64,000 nucleotides of DNA, from positions 1 through 64,000 of the forward strand of contig JAZSET010000028.1 in NCBI GenBank assembly GCA_045531795.1, read 5' to 3'. Below the pieces are notes generated by a model that did no database searches, was not told the DNA's origin, and was given only the letters and a program-made list of their open reading frames with translations. Source of the stretch: UBA4717 sp045531795 (GTDB lineage: Bacteria > Bacillota > Clostridia > Oscillospirales > CAG-272). Shown here in pieces: positions 16,338-24,789 of the stretch (positions are counted from its first letter, which is position 1; every line of letters starts with the position of its first letter). The translations under genes and the position numbers were made by a program.

Positions 16338-17873
16338 ATGACACAGTTTTTAGAAGCAGTCACCAAATATAACAACGAAGTAAATGCCGTTGTTTGGGGT
16401 GCACTCGGACTTGTGCTTCTTATTGGAACAGGTATTTTAACCACAGTGCTTACAAAGTTTTTCCAGGTGAGCCATATCGGTCTTTGGTGGAAGAATACGA
16501 TAGGAAGTCTTTTTAAGAAGGATGTAATCGGACATTCCAAGGACAAGAAATCAATTTCGCCTTTCCAGGCGCTCTGTACAGCGCTTGCCGCAACAATAGG
16601 TGTTGGTAACATTGCCGGCGTTGCAGCGGCTATATGTGTTGGTGGCCCCGGAGCAGTATTCTGGATGTGGGTTGCCGCTTTCTTTGGTATGATGACAAAC
16701 TATTCAGAAAATGTTCTTGGACTTTACTATCGTCGCAGAAATGCAAACGGCGAATGGTCGGGTGGAGCAATGTACTATTTAAGAGACGGCTTAGGCTCTT
16801 ATAAGGGTTGCAAATGGATAGGAAAGATCCTCGCAGTTTTATTCTGTATTTTTACACTTCTTGCTTCATTTGGTATTGGAGCTATGGGACAGATTAACAA
16901 GATTGTTATCAATGTTACATCTGCGTTCAACATCAATGCACTTTCATCGGTCGAGGTGTTTGACGGTGTTTCCCTTTATTCTGTAATACTCGGCGCAGTT
17001 CTTGTTATAATTGCAGCTCTTATCACACTCGGTGGACTTAAGAGAATCGCATCCTTTGCAGAAAAGGTAGTACCTTTTATGGTAGTACTTTTTGTTGCAG
17101 GAAGCCTTGTGCTTATCGGTGTAAATTACGCCGGAATCCTTCCTGCTTTCAAGGCGATCTTTACTTATGCGTTCAGCCTTGAGGCAGTAGCCGGAGGTAC
17201 TCTCGGTGCATTCATTTCAACTGTAGTACAGCAGGGCTTCAAGAGAGGTGTATTTTCTAACGAGGCAGGTCTCGGCTCTTCGGTTATGGTTCACTCGAAC
17301 TCTAACATCAAGGAGCCTGTAAAGCAGGGTATGTGGGGTATCTTCGAGGTGTTTGCGGATACAATGATCGTTTGTACTATCACAGCACTTGTAGTTCTCA
17401 CCTCCGGACTTTACGATCTCTCAAGCCTCTCACTCGCAGAGGGTGTTACAGACGCAACTCTCGTAGCACAGGCATTTGACTCGGTATTTGGTTTTGGCAT
17501 AGGTCTTGGAGCTAAGTTTGTTGCAATTGCAATTGCACTCTTTGCTTTCACAACAGTTCTCGGCTGGGATCATTATGGTTCAAAGGCTTGGGAATATCTC
17601 TTTGGTGCAAAGACAACAAACATATACAAGGTAATTCACCTTGTTACTATATTTATGGGTGCAGTACTTACTTCCAGCCTTGCGTGGGATATCTCCGATA
17701 CATTCAATGGACTTATGATGATACCTAACCTTATTGGTGTTATTGCTCTTTCGGGACTTGTTATGAAGATAACCAAAAACTATATCGACAGAGAAGTTAA
17801 GAAAAAAGATGTAAAGCCTGTTCGCTCGGCGTTTGAGGACATTGAAAAGGAATACGACAAAAATAACGACTAA
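16338..17873 (+). CDS. Sodium:alanine/glycine symporter (AGCS family)
   Basis: 511 residues from the ATG at 16338, with GAAAGGATGG before it; an upstream TTG in frame is part of that ribosome site. The family signatures are clear: ATIGVGNIAGVAAAI, FGMMTNYSENVLGLYYRRRN, FKRGVFSNEAGLGSS and FTTVLGWDHYGSKAWEYL. It imports alanine or glycine with Na+ through about 11 helices. The glycine riboswitch in its leader points to glycine as the physiological substrate. It is monocistronic and ends at a strong terminator. Confidence 0.93.
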   Translation: MTQFLEAVTKYNNEVNAVVWGALGLVLLIGTGILTTVLTKFFQVSHIGLWWKNTIGSLFKKDVIGHSKDKKSISPFQALCTALAATIGVGNIAGVAAAICVGGPGAVFWMWVAAFFGMMTNYSENVLGLYYRRRNANGEWSGGAMYYLRDGLGSYKGCKWIGKILAVLFCIFTLLASFGIGAMGQINKIVINVTSAFNINALSSVEVFDGVSLYSVILGAVLVIIAALITLGGLKRIASFAEKVVPFMVVLFVAGSLVLIGVNYAGILPAFKAIFTYAFSLEAVAGGTLGAFISTVVQQGFKRGVFSNEAGLGSSVMVHSNSNIKEPVKQGMWGIFEVFADTMIVCTITALVVLTSGLYDLSSLSLAEGVTDATLVAQAFDSVFGFGIGLGAKFVAIAIALFAFTTVLGWDHYGSKAWEYLFGAKTTNIYKVIHLVTIFMGAVLTSSLAWDISDTFNGLMMIPNLIGVIALSGLVMKITKNYIDREVKKKDVKPVRSAFEDIEKEYDKNND

Positions 17874-17892
17874 TATCCTATAATCGCTTTGT

Positions 17893-17936
17893 AAAAGCCA
17901 CATGGCACACCTTTTGGTGTGCCATGTGGTATTTTA
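17893..17936 (+). terminator. Symporter terminator
   Basis: 14-bp perfect stem CCACATGGCACACC-TTTT-GGTGTGCCATGTGG (17898-17929) then TATTTTAT. Confidence 0.92.
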
Positions 17937-17989
17937 TAGGGTTTTGCGAAATATGGTACAGCATAAGTTGTAAACACAATATGGGTGTA

Positions 17990-18025
17990 AAAAATGAACG
18001 GAGCACGGGTTAAGTGCTCCGTATA
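17990..18025 (-). terminator. Terminator of the PLP lyase gene
   Basis: Minus-strand stem ACGGAGCAC...GTGCTCCGT (17998-18022) followed by TCATTTTTT. Confidence 0.85.
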
Positions 18026-18028
18026 TTT

Positions 18029-19276
18029 TTATTTAACGTTAAGTACGCGCTCTGCTGCAGCTAAAATACCAAGCTTTCCTGCTTCAAATGTAAGTCCGCC
18101 CTGCATATATACAGGATAAGGAGCTTTTACAGGAGCATCAGCCGATAATTCAATGGAGGAGCCTGAGGTAAATGCGCCTGCCGCCATAATAACCTTATCG
18201 GCATATCCGGGCATATCCCAGGGCATCGGAGCAACGAAGGAGTCAACGGGAGACGCACTCTGTATGCCACCGCAGAAAGCAATAAGCTTTTCTTCGCTTC
18301 CGAGTCTTACAATTTGGATTATATCACTGCGCTTTTGTGTATACGAGGGTTCGCATTCATAACCGAGCGATTCGAATACATAAGCGGCATAATGTGCAGT
18401 TTTTATAGCCTGTGCAACAATGTGAGGAGCCATAAAGAAGCCCTTGTACATATTCTTAGTGTTGCCAAGAGTAGCACCGCACTCAAGACCGATTCCGACG
18501 CAGGACCATCTGTATGCTGCAAGCTCAACGGCGCGTGCAGTACCTGCTATGTATCCTCCGCTTTCTGCCATTCCGCCTCCGGGATTTTTGATAAGTGAGC
18601 CGATTATCATATCTGCACCAACACTTGTAGGCTCTCTGTCTTCAACAAATTCACCGTAGCAGTTGTCAACAACAACATAAGCATCTGATAAAGACTTTGA
18701 AAGCTTAACAATTTCACCAATCTGTGAAACTGTAAGGGTAGGTCTTATCATATATCCTTTTGAGCGCTGAATAAATACAACCTTTACCTTTTTGCCGTAT
18801 TTCTTTAATGCGTTTTCAATTCCCTCAAAGTCAATGTCGCCGTTCTCTTTAAGGGTTACTTCCTTGTATTCGATTCCGAAATCTGCAAGTGAGCCGTTAC
18901 CAGATTCTCCTCTGAGACCGATTACCTCCTCAAGAGTATCGTAAGGTTTGCCTGTTACGGAAAGCATAATGTCGCCCGGTCTGAGAAGGGAAGTAAGACC
19001 GATAGAGAGCGCATGAGTGCCGTTTACGATGTTGTGGCGTACAAATGCTGCCTCTGCATCAAAAACTTTTGCATAAATCCTGTCAAGCGTATCTCTGCCC
19101 TTGTCATCGTAGCCGTAACCGCTTGTAGGCGCAAAATGCGATTCGCTTACTTTGAATTCCCTGAATGCATCCATTACTTTTACTGTGTTTTTGAAAGAAA
19201 TGTTGTCTATTTCAGCAAAAATGTCCGCAAGTGCCACATTTGACTGCGCGTCAATTTTTTCAAGAATATTGTTCAT
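18029..19276 (-). CDS. Methionine gamma-lyase-family PLP protein (YnbB-like, 'aluminium resistance' family)
   Basis: 415 residues, fold-type I PLP enzyme. The lysine that binds PLP is in GSLIKNPGGG, with the Asp partner in VVVDNCYGEF and an N-terminal FAPTSGYGYDDKGRDTLDRIYA segment typical of this Firmicute family (Pfam Met_gamma_lyase). It is found widely next to hfq/glnR or alone; the true substrate is not established, a Cys/Met-type C-S lyase being assumed. The gene stands alone, with GGAGAATT before its ATG. Confidence 0.9.
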   Translation of the reverse strand: MNNILEKIDAQSNVALADIFAEIDNISFKNTVKVMDAFREFKVSESHFAPTSGYGYDDKGRDTLDRIYAKVFDAEAAFVRHNIVNGTHALSIGLTSLLRPGDIMLSVTGKPYDTLEEVIGLRGESGNGSLADFGIEYKEVTLKENGDIDFEGIENALKKYGKKVKVVFIQRSKGYMIRPTLTVSQIGEIVKLSKSLSDAYVVVDNCYGEFVEDREPTSVGADMIIGSLIKNPGGGMAESGGYIAGTARAVELAAYRWSCVGIGLECGATLGNTKNMYKGFFMAPHIVAQAIKTAHYAAYVFESLGYECEPSYTQKRSDIIQIVRLGSEEKLIAFCGGIQSASPVDSFVAPMPWDMPGYADKVIMAAGAFTSGSSIELSADAPVKAPYPVYMQGGLTFEAGKLGILAAAERVLNVK

Positions 19277-19396
19277 TTTAATTCTCCTGTTTATTTCTCA
19301 TTGCAATAAAACTATATAATAATTACTTTCTTTATAGTATATCATATTGAAATTGGTTTTGCAAGAATCAACAACAAAGATTGGCAAAAAAATAAT

Positions 19397-19640
19397 GTAA
19401 TAAAAACAAATATGCGAAACATAATAATACCACGACGATAAAAGTTCACAAAAGATGCTTAAAAAGTTTTATTGTTTGGCACAAAAAGCAAAGAATCAAT
19501 AAAAATTGGCAGTAATAAAAGGACAACTCCGGTTAACAATAATAGCAGAGTCAAAAAGGCTCTGATTTAGCAGGCCGGTGCGCAATGCGACCGATGAAAA
19601 TTTGTCGGAGAGCTTGATGCAAGGGTCGATAAAATAGATA
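19397..19640 (+). ncRNA. Long, probably structured leader of the spore protein gene
   Basis: The 403-bp gap 19277-19679 has no gene. CATAATA (19420-19426), with GTAAT 18 bp upstream (19397-19401), resembles a sigma-G promoter. About 250 nt of leader would follow. Within it CTCCG (19527-19531) can pair with CGGAG (19606-19610), enclosing two hairpins: CAGAGTC-AAAAA-GGCTCTG (19546-19564) and CGGTGCGCAATGCGACCG (19576-19593). CGACC (19588-19592) could instead pair with GGTCG (19624-19628). I do not recognise a known riboswitch class. Confidence 0.4.
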
Positions 19641-19679
19641 AAAATAATAAAAAGAAACTAATTATTAAGGAGAAAAACA

Positions 19680-19880
19680 ATGGCTACAAATAAGGCACTT
19701 GTTCCTGAAGCAAAGGAAGCACTTGAAAAGTTTAAGATGGAAGCAGCAGGTGAGGTTGGTGTAACACTCAAGCAGGGTTACAACGGTGACCTCACATCTC
19801 GTCAGGCCGGATCTATTGGCGGTCAGATGGTTAAGAAGATGATCGAAAAGTACGAAAACGATATTAAGAACAGCAAATAA
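19680..19880 (+). CDS. Alpha/beta-type small acid-soluble spore protein
   Basis: 66 residues. ALEKFKMEAAGEVGV matches the GPR protease cleavage region (consensus EIA/EFGV) and LTSRQAGSIGGQMVKKMIEKYE matches the second conserved block. These proteins coat DNA in the forespore, shift it to an A-like form and protect it from UV and heat, then serve as an amino-acid store on germination. AAGGAG precedes the ATG. It is direct evidence of sporulation. An insertion, KQGYNGD, replaces the usual short linker. Confidence 0.95.
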   Translation: MATNKALVPEAKEALEKFKMEAAGEVGVTLKQGYNGDLTSRQAGSIGGQMVKKMIEKYENDIKNSK

Positions 19881-19890
19881 GTAAGCTTTC

Positions 19891-19929
19891 AGTGTTACCG
19901 CCGTAATAACGGCGGAAACTTTGTTTTTG
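19891..19929 (+). terminator. Spore protein gene terminator
   Basis: GTT-A-CCGCCGT-AATA-ACGGCGG-A-AAC followed by TTTGTTTTT; one A-A mismatch in the stem. Confidence 0.8.
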
Positions 19930-19992
19930 AGAGTATAAATACCTTTTTGAAATCATATTGTTTATTGAATATTGATTTTCGAGGTGATTATA

Positions 19993-20262
19993 TTGAAGGA
20001 TTACATAAACAAACGGGTAATTACTCTTGCTGAGTATATTCTGGAAAACAGAGCAACTGTGCGCAGTGCCGCCAAAAGTTTTGGGATATCAAAATCAACC
20101 GTACACAAGGATGTCAGCGAGCGGCTTAAAAGATTAGACAGACCCTTGTATGAGGAGCTTAAAAAGCTTCTTGAGATTAACAAAGCGCAGAGACACATAA
20201 GAGGCGGAGAGGCGACAAGACAAAAATATGCCACTATGAATTTGCATAAAATCAAGGGCTGA
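19993..20262 (+). CDS. spoIIID: Sporulation transcription factor SpoIIID
   Basis: 89 residues starting at TTG (19993); GAGGTGAT sits 6 nt before it, downstream of the alternative TTG at 19972. The sequence follows Bacillus SpoIIID closely: KDYINKRVITLAEYILE, the HTH SAAKSFGISKSTVHKDVSERL and the C-terminal RHIRGGEATRQKYATM that contacts the minor groove. SpoIIID acts in the mother cell, switching gene expression between sigma-E and sigma-K stages. Being beside an SASP gene is probably coincidental, since the two act in different compartments. Confidence 0.95.
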   Translation: MKDYINKRVITLAEYILENRATVRSAAKSFGISKSTVHKDVSERLKRLDRPLYEELKKLLEINKAQRHIRGGEATRQKYATMNLHKIKG

Positions 20263-20405
20263 TATTTGTGCCAAATCAATAAAACGGCAAAGCCGGATTT
20301 TGAAAGAAAAGAGAGATTGGTTGTAACAATTAACAGTATTGTAAAAGTCTGTTTAGCAAATATTACCAAAAAGTGTTATTAAATTCTGGTATTTTGAAAA
20401 AACCC

Positions 20406-20434
20406 TTTACTTTGTGGCTTAAATGTTATATAAT
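20406..20434 (+). promoter_or_regulatory. Promoter upstream of recQ
   Basis: TTTACT (20406-20411), 17 bp, TATAAT (20429-20434), about 100 bp before the recQ ATG. Nothing else is seen in 20263-20531. Confidence 0.65.
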
Positions 20435-20531
20435 ACTATTGAAACATAATGATAAATGGCTATCCCGGCATCGGTTTTTTGTACATAGTGCAAATACCTT
20501 TTGTTGAAAATGACTAAAGCGGAGTATTGAA

Positions 20532-22349
20532 ATGGTATCCCCTTATCTTGATTTAAGCACTCTTGATATAGAAAAAGAATTAAAAAGATACTTTGGTTAC
20601 GACAGCTTCAGAGAGGGGCAGAAGGAAGTAATAAGGTCGGTGCTTGCCGGAAACGATACTATGGCAGTAATGCCGACAGGTTCGGGCAAATCTATTTGTT
20701 ATCAATTGCCGGCATTGATTTTTTCGGGGATAACACTTGTTGTTTCGCCATTGATTTCTTTGATGAGAGACCAGGTTGCTGCTCTTGGGGCGGCGGGGAT
20801 CAAGGCGGCTTACATAAACAGCACACTTAGTTCAAAGCAATGCTCTCAGGTGTTTTCCAATGCTTCACGCGGTATGTACAAAATCATTTATGTTGCTCCC
20901 GAAAGACTTAACACGATGTCTTTTCTGGGTTTTGCGCAAAAGGTGGACATTTCGTTTATAGCAATAGACGAGGCTCACTGTGTCTCACAGTGGGGACATG
21001 ATTTCAGACAAAGTTATCTGCTGATCAAGGATTTTGTAAAACAGTTGTCATCAAGGCCTGTTGTATGCGCATTAACGGCTACCGCGACCGTGCAGGTGAA
21101 AGAAGATATAAGCAAACTGCTTGAACTTCAGAATCCTGCAGTGTTCACTACGGGCTACGACAGACCGGGGTTATATTTCGGTATAACTTCACCGGAGAAC
21201 AAACTTTCCTATATACTTGATTTTATAAGACGCAGACCCGGCAAAGCCGGGATTATATATTGCGCCACAAGGAAAACCACGAATATTCTGTATACGGAGC
21301 TTGTGTCAAATGGAGTCAGTGCCGTTAAGTACCATGCAGGACTTACAGAGGTTGAAAGAAGCAAGGCGCAGGATGATTTTATTTATGACCGGTGTCGTGT
21401 TATTGTTGCGACAAACGCATTCGGCATGGGAATAGACAAGTCGAATGTTGCGTTTGTTATTCACTATAATATGCCTGCAAGTTTAGAGGCGTATTATCAG
21501 GAAGCAGGCAGGGCGGGCCGTGACGGCTCGGATGCTGAATGTGTGCTTTTGTATTCATACGGTGATGTCAGACTAGCTCGTTATCTAATAGATATGCCGT
21601 CTCATTCAGACGGAGAAGAAACAAATCACGAGGAAGCGCTGAAAATTCGTGAAATTAACAGAAAAAAGCTTGACAGGATGGTTTCCTTTTGCAAGGCTTC
21701 AAGTTGCCTCAGGGCAAATATTTTGTCCTATTTCGGTGAAAACTACGGTAAGGATAACTGTGCCAAATGCTCATACTGCCTGAGGAAGAATACGGCCGTA
21801 ACTATTGATTCAACCGAGCTGATAGTCGGCAATCTCGTGTTAAAAACGGGCGGCAGATATGGGAAAAATGCAGTAATAGACCTGCTTGCGGGGCGGATGA
21901 CCGAAAAACTTGCAGGGCGAGGGTATGACAGACTTTTTGAATTCGGTGCATTAAGACTGAACGACAAAAAGTCGATAAGAAGAATAATTGATGATATGAT
22001 AGAGCACGGACTTTTGTATACTACCGACGGCGACTATCCGCTTTTAAAGGTAAGTGAAAAGTTTATTTGTGAAAGCGCAGACAAAAAGCCCGAAGTCGGT
22101 GTTCTGCACGTGCCAAAGACTGTAAAGGCGGATATTATTCTCATAAACGAACTTAAAAAATGGAGAAAAGAGCTTGCACAAAAGCTCGGTGTTCCGCCAT
22201 ACGTTATTTTGACCGATATGACCCTTAACATCATAGCCATAGAAAAGCCTGCCGACGACAGAGAGCTTCTGAGGATTAAGGGTATTTCTGAAAAGAAAGC
22301 AGAAAAATACGGAAGAAGTATTATTTCAATAGTGAAAAAGTATAAATAA
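20532..22349 (+). CDS. recQ: ATP-dependent DNA helicase RecQ
   Basis: 605 residues. It has the RecQ motif 0 (FGYDSFREGQKEVI), Walker A MPTGSGKS, DEAHCVSQWGHDFR, QEAGRAGRDG (motif VI), a zinc-binding set of four cysteines (C-x-n-SYFGENYGKDNCAKCSYC) and an HRDC domain at the end (DRELLRIKGISEKKAEKYG). It unwinds forks and recombination intermediates 3'-to-5'. The stop is 41 bp before glgC with no terminator between, so read-through into the glycogen genes is likely. Confidence 0.95.
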   Translation: MVSPYLDLSTLDIEKELKRYFGYDSFREGQKEVIRSVLAGNDTMAVMPTGSGKSICYQLPALIFSGITLVVSPLISLMRDQVAALGAAGIKAAYINSTLSSKQCSQVFSNASRGMYKIIYVAPERLNTMSFLGFAQKVDISFIAIDEAHCVSQWGHDFRQSYLLIKDFVKQLSSRPVVCALTATATVQVKEDISKLLELQNPAVFTTGYDRPGLYFGITSPENKLSYILDFIRRRPGKAGIIYCATRKTTNILYTELVSNGVSAVKYHAGLTEVERSKAQDDFIYDRCRVIVATNAFGMGIDKSNVAFVIHYNMPASLEAYYQEAGRAGRDGSDAECVLLYSYGDVRLARYLIDMPSHSDGEETNHEEALKIREINRKKLDRMVSFCKASSCLRANILSYFGENYGKDNCAKCSYCLRKNTAVTIDSTELIVGNLVLKTGGRYGKNAVIDLLAGRMTEKLAGRGYDRLFEFGALRLNDKKSIRRIIDDMIEHGLLYTTDGDYPLLKVSEKFICESADKKPEVGVLHVPKTVKADIILINELKKWRKELAQKLGVPPYVILTDMTLNIIAIEKPADDRELLRIKGISEKKAEKYGRSIISIVKKYK

Positions 22350-22389
22350 TAGCCATAGGCAAAAAATATAATGTTACGGAGGTGTAACT

Positions 22390-23595
22390 ATGTATAAGAA
22401 AAAAGAATGTATCGCCATGCTGCTTGCAGGCGGACAGGGAAGCAGACTTTATACGCTGACAGAGAAAACGGCAAAGCCTGCAATACCCTTTGGAGGTAAA
22501 TATCGCATTATAGACTTTACCTTGTCAAACTGCGTGAATTCGGGTATTGATACAGTCGGTGTGCTTACACAGTACCAGCCGCTGGTACTTAATGAATACA
22601 TAGGTAATGGTCAGCCATGGGACCTTGACCGTACCTTTGGAGGGGTAATGGTGCTTCCGCCCTATCAGAAAAGCAAGTCCGCAGACTGGTATAAGGGTAC
22701 TGCAAATGCAATATACCAGAATCTGAACTTTATAAACAGATATGACCCTGATTATGTTGTGATTTTATCGGGCGACCATATCTACAAAATGGATTACAGT
22801 GCAATGCTTGATTATCACAAGCAAAAGAATGCAGACTGTACTATAGCCGTATTAAATGTGCCTCTTGAAGAAGCGAGCAGATTCGGAATAATGAACTGCA
22901 AAGAGGACGGCGAAATATTTGAATTTGAAGAAAAGCCTGCAAAGCCAAAAAGCACAAAGGCATCAATGGGCATATATATATTCAACCGTGATGTTCTTGA
23001 AAAGTATCTCATAGAAGATGAAGCAAATCCCGAGTCTTCAAACGATTTCGGAAAGAATATCATTCCTGCAATGCTTGACGGCGGAAAATCGCTCTATGCA
23101 TATGATTTCTCGGGTTACTGGAAAGATGTAGGAACAATACCGAGTCTGTGGGAAGCACATATGGATCTGCTTGGAGAAGAGCCGATATTCAATATTCACG
23201 ACAGGAACCGCAGAATCTTCTCAAGAAGCGAATCGAGACCTCCGCATTATATCGGAGATGGAGCTGTCCTTACAAATTCTCTCATAAGCGAGGGCTGCGA
23301 GGTTTACGGCACGGTAGAAAATTCGGTATTGTTTGGCGGAGTATATGTAGCACCGGGAGCAGTTGTAAAGGATTCAGTAATAATGAATGATACGCAGGTG
23401 CTTGAAAATGCAGAGGTTTGTTACTGTATTGTTGACGGAGACACCGTAATCGGCAAAAATGTCAAGCTCGGACAGGGACAGACAAAGGACAACTTTGAGA
23501 TAACCCTTATCGGCGGTGAGCTTAATATACAGGAAAAAGATAAAATACCCGCAGGTTCAATGGTAAATGAAGCCTTTCTGGCAAAAAATAAATAG
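22390..23595 (+). CDS. glgC: Glucose-1-phosphate adenylyltransferase GlgC
   Basis: 401 residues. The nucleotidyltransferase domain has LLAGGQGSRLYTLTEKTAKPAIPFGGKYRIIDF and the catalytic SGDHIYKMDY, with a left-handed beta-helix at the C-terminus. It makes ADP-glucose from ATP and glucose-1-phosphate, the committed step of glycogen synthesis. GGAGGTG precedes the ATG. It is the first of five glycogen genes, and likely works with GlgD as a heteromer as in Bacillus. Confidence 0.96.
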   Translation: MYKKKECIAMLLAGGQGSRLYTLTEKTAKPAIPFGGKYRIIDFTLSNCVNSGIDTVGVLTQYQPLVLNEYIGNGQPWDLDRTFGGVMVLPPYQKSKSADWYKGTANAIYQNLNFINRYDPDYVVILSGDHIYKMDYSAMLDYHKQKNADCTIAVLNVPLEEASRFGIMNCKEDGEIFEFEEKPAKPKSTKASMGIYIFNRDVLEKYLIEDEANPESSNDFGKNIIPAMLDGGKSLYAYDFSGYWKDVGTIPSLWEAHMDLLGEEPIFNIHDRNRRIFSRSESRPPHYIGDGAVLTNSLISEGCEVYGTVENSVLFGGVYVAPGAVVKDSVIMNDTQVLENAEVCYCIVDGDTVIGKNVKLGQGQTKDNFEITLIGGELNIQEKDKIPAGSMVNEAFLAKNK

Positions 23596-23621
23596 AAAAA
23601 GGATAGAAAGGAGAAAAGGTA

Positions 23622-24761
23622 ATGGCAACGGTTAACGGTATAATTTTTTCAAATATTCACGATAAAACCATTCCCGAGCTTACACGTAAGCGCACAATGG
23701 CAAGTATACCATTTGGAGCAAAATACAGGCTTATAGATTTTACTCTTTCCAATATGGTAAATTCGGGAATAACAAACGTGAGTGTTATAACTCACTATAA
23801 CTACCAGTCGCTTATTGACCACATTGGTTCGGGTAAGGACTGGGATCTTGCACGTCGCAAAGGCGGTATTAAAATACTAACACCGTATATAACATCATTT
23901 GCGAATGCAACAAATACTCTATACAGCACGAGGCTGGAGGCACTTATGAGTATTAACTACTCACTGTCCCGTTTCGATTCGGACATAATAGTTTTCTCTG
24001 ACTGTGATGTTATATGTAATATTGACCTTAACGATATGATAAATGACCACATAAACAGTGGCGCAGATATAACTTTTGCCGTAAAAAAGGTTGAACTTGA
24101 TGAAAAAGAAGCGGCAAAGAATATAATTATGTATTCCGATGAAAGCGGAAAACTGGTAGAGACGGTAGCATATCCGCAGACAGGTGTGAGCGGAAGTCTT
24201 GATATGGATTTGAACATTTTTGTTGCTGACAGACGCTATATACAGAATCTTGTAAACGATGCGATTGCTCACGGATACAAGAGTTTCAGCCGCGATATTC
24301 TCGGAATCGGAGTTGAGAAACGCAACTTCAGAACATACAGCTACGACGGTTATTTTGCAAAAATAACCTCACTTGCATCTTTCTTCTCTCACAATATGAA
24401 ATTGCTTGAAGCACCCGAAATACGCGATGAACTTTTCGGTCAGAAAAAGAGACCTGTATATACAAAGGTCAGAAATTCGGCTCCTACAAAGTACGGAAGC
24501 AACTCTGTTGTTAAAAATTCGCTTATTGCTGACGGTTGTGTAATAGAGGGAACTGTAGAAAACTCGATATTATTCAGAGATGTAAAGGTCGGAGCTAATA
24601 CAACTATAAAAAACTCGATTCTTTTCCAGGACACAGTAACGGGTGAAAATGTATTTTTAAACTGCGTTATAGCGGACAAGAATGTTGTAATAAGAGATGA
24701 CAGAATATTGTCGGGACACGAGTCACTTCCTTTCTTCATTGAAAAGGGAAAAATGATTTAA
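23622..24761 (+). CDS. glgD: Glycogen biosynthesis protein GlgD
   Basis: 379 residues, homologous to GlgC, but the nucleotide loop GGQGSR is replaced by IIFSNIHDKTIPELT and the acidic metal motif by FSDCDVICN. GlgD is therefore regulatory or non-catalytic and raises the activity of GlgC. The C-terminal beta-helix is retained (NSLIADGCVIEGTVENSILF). It lies 26 bp after glgC with its own AAGGAG site. Confidence 0.94.
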   Translation: MATVNGIIFSNIHDKTIPELTRKRTMASIPFGAKYRLIDFTLSNMVNSGITNVSVITHYNYQSLIDHIGSGKDWDLARRKGGIKILTPYITSFANATNTLYSTRLEALMSINYSLSRFDSDIIVFSDCDVICNIDLNDMINDHINSGADITFAVKKVELDEKEAAKNIIMYSDESGKLVETVAYPQTGVSGSLDMDLNIFVADRRYIQNLVNDAIAHGYKSFSRDILGIGVEKRNFRTYSYDGYFAKITSLASFFSHNMKLLEAPEIRDELFGQKKRPVYTKVRNSAPTKYGSNSVVKNSLIADGCVIEGTVENSILFRDVKVGANTTIKNSILFQDTVTGENVFLNCVIADKNVVIRDDRILSGHESLPFFIEKGKMI

Positions 24762-24789
24762 GCGCATAATTGTAAGAAAGGACTAAAAA

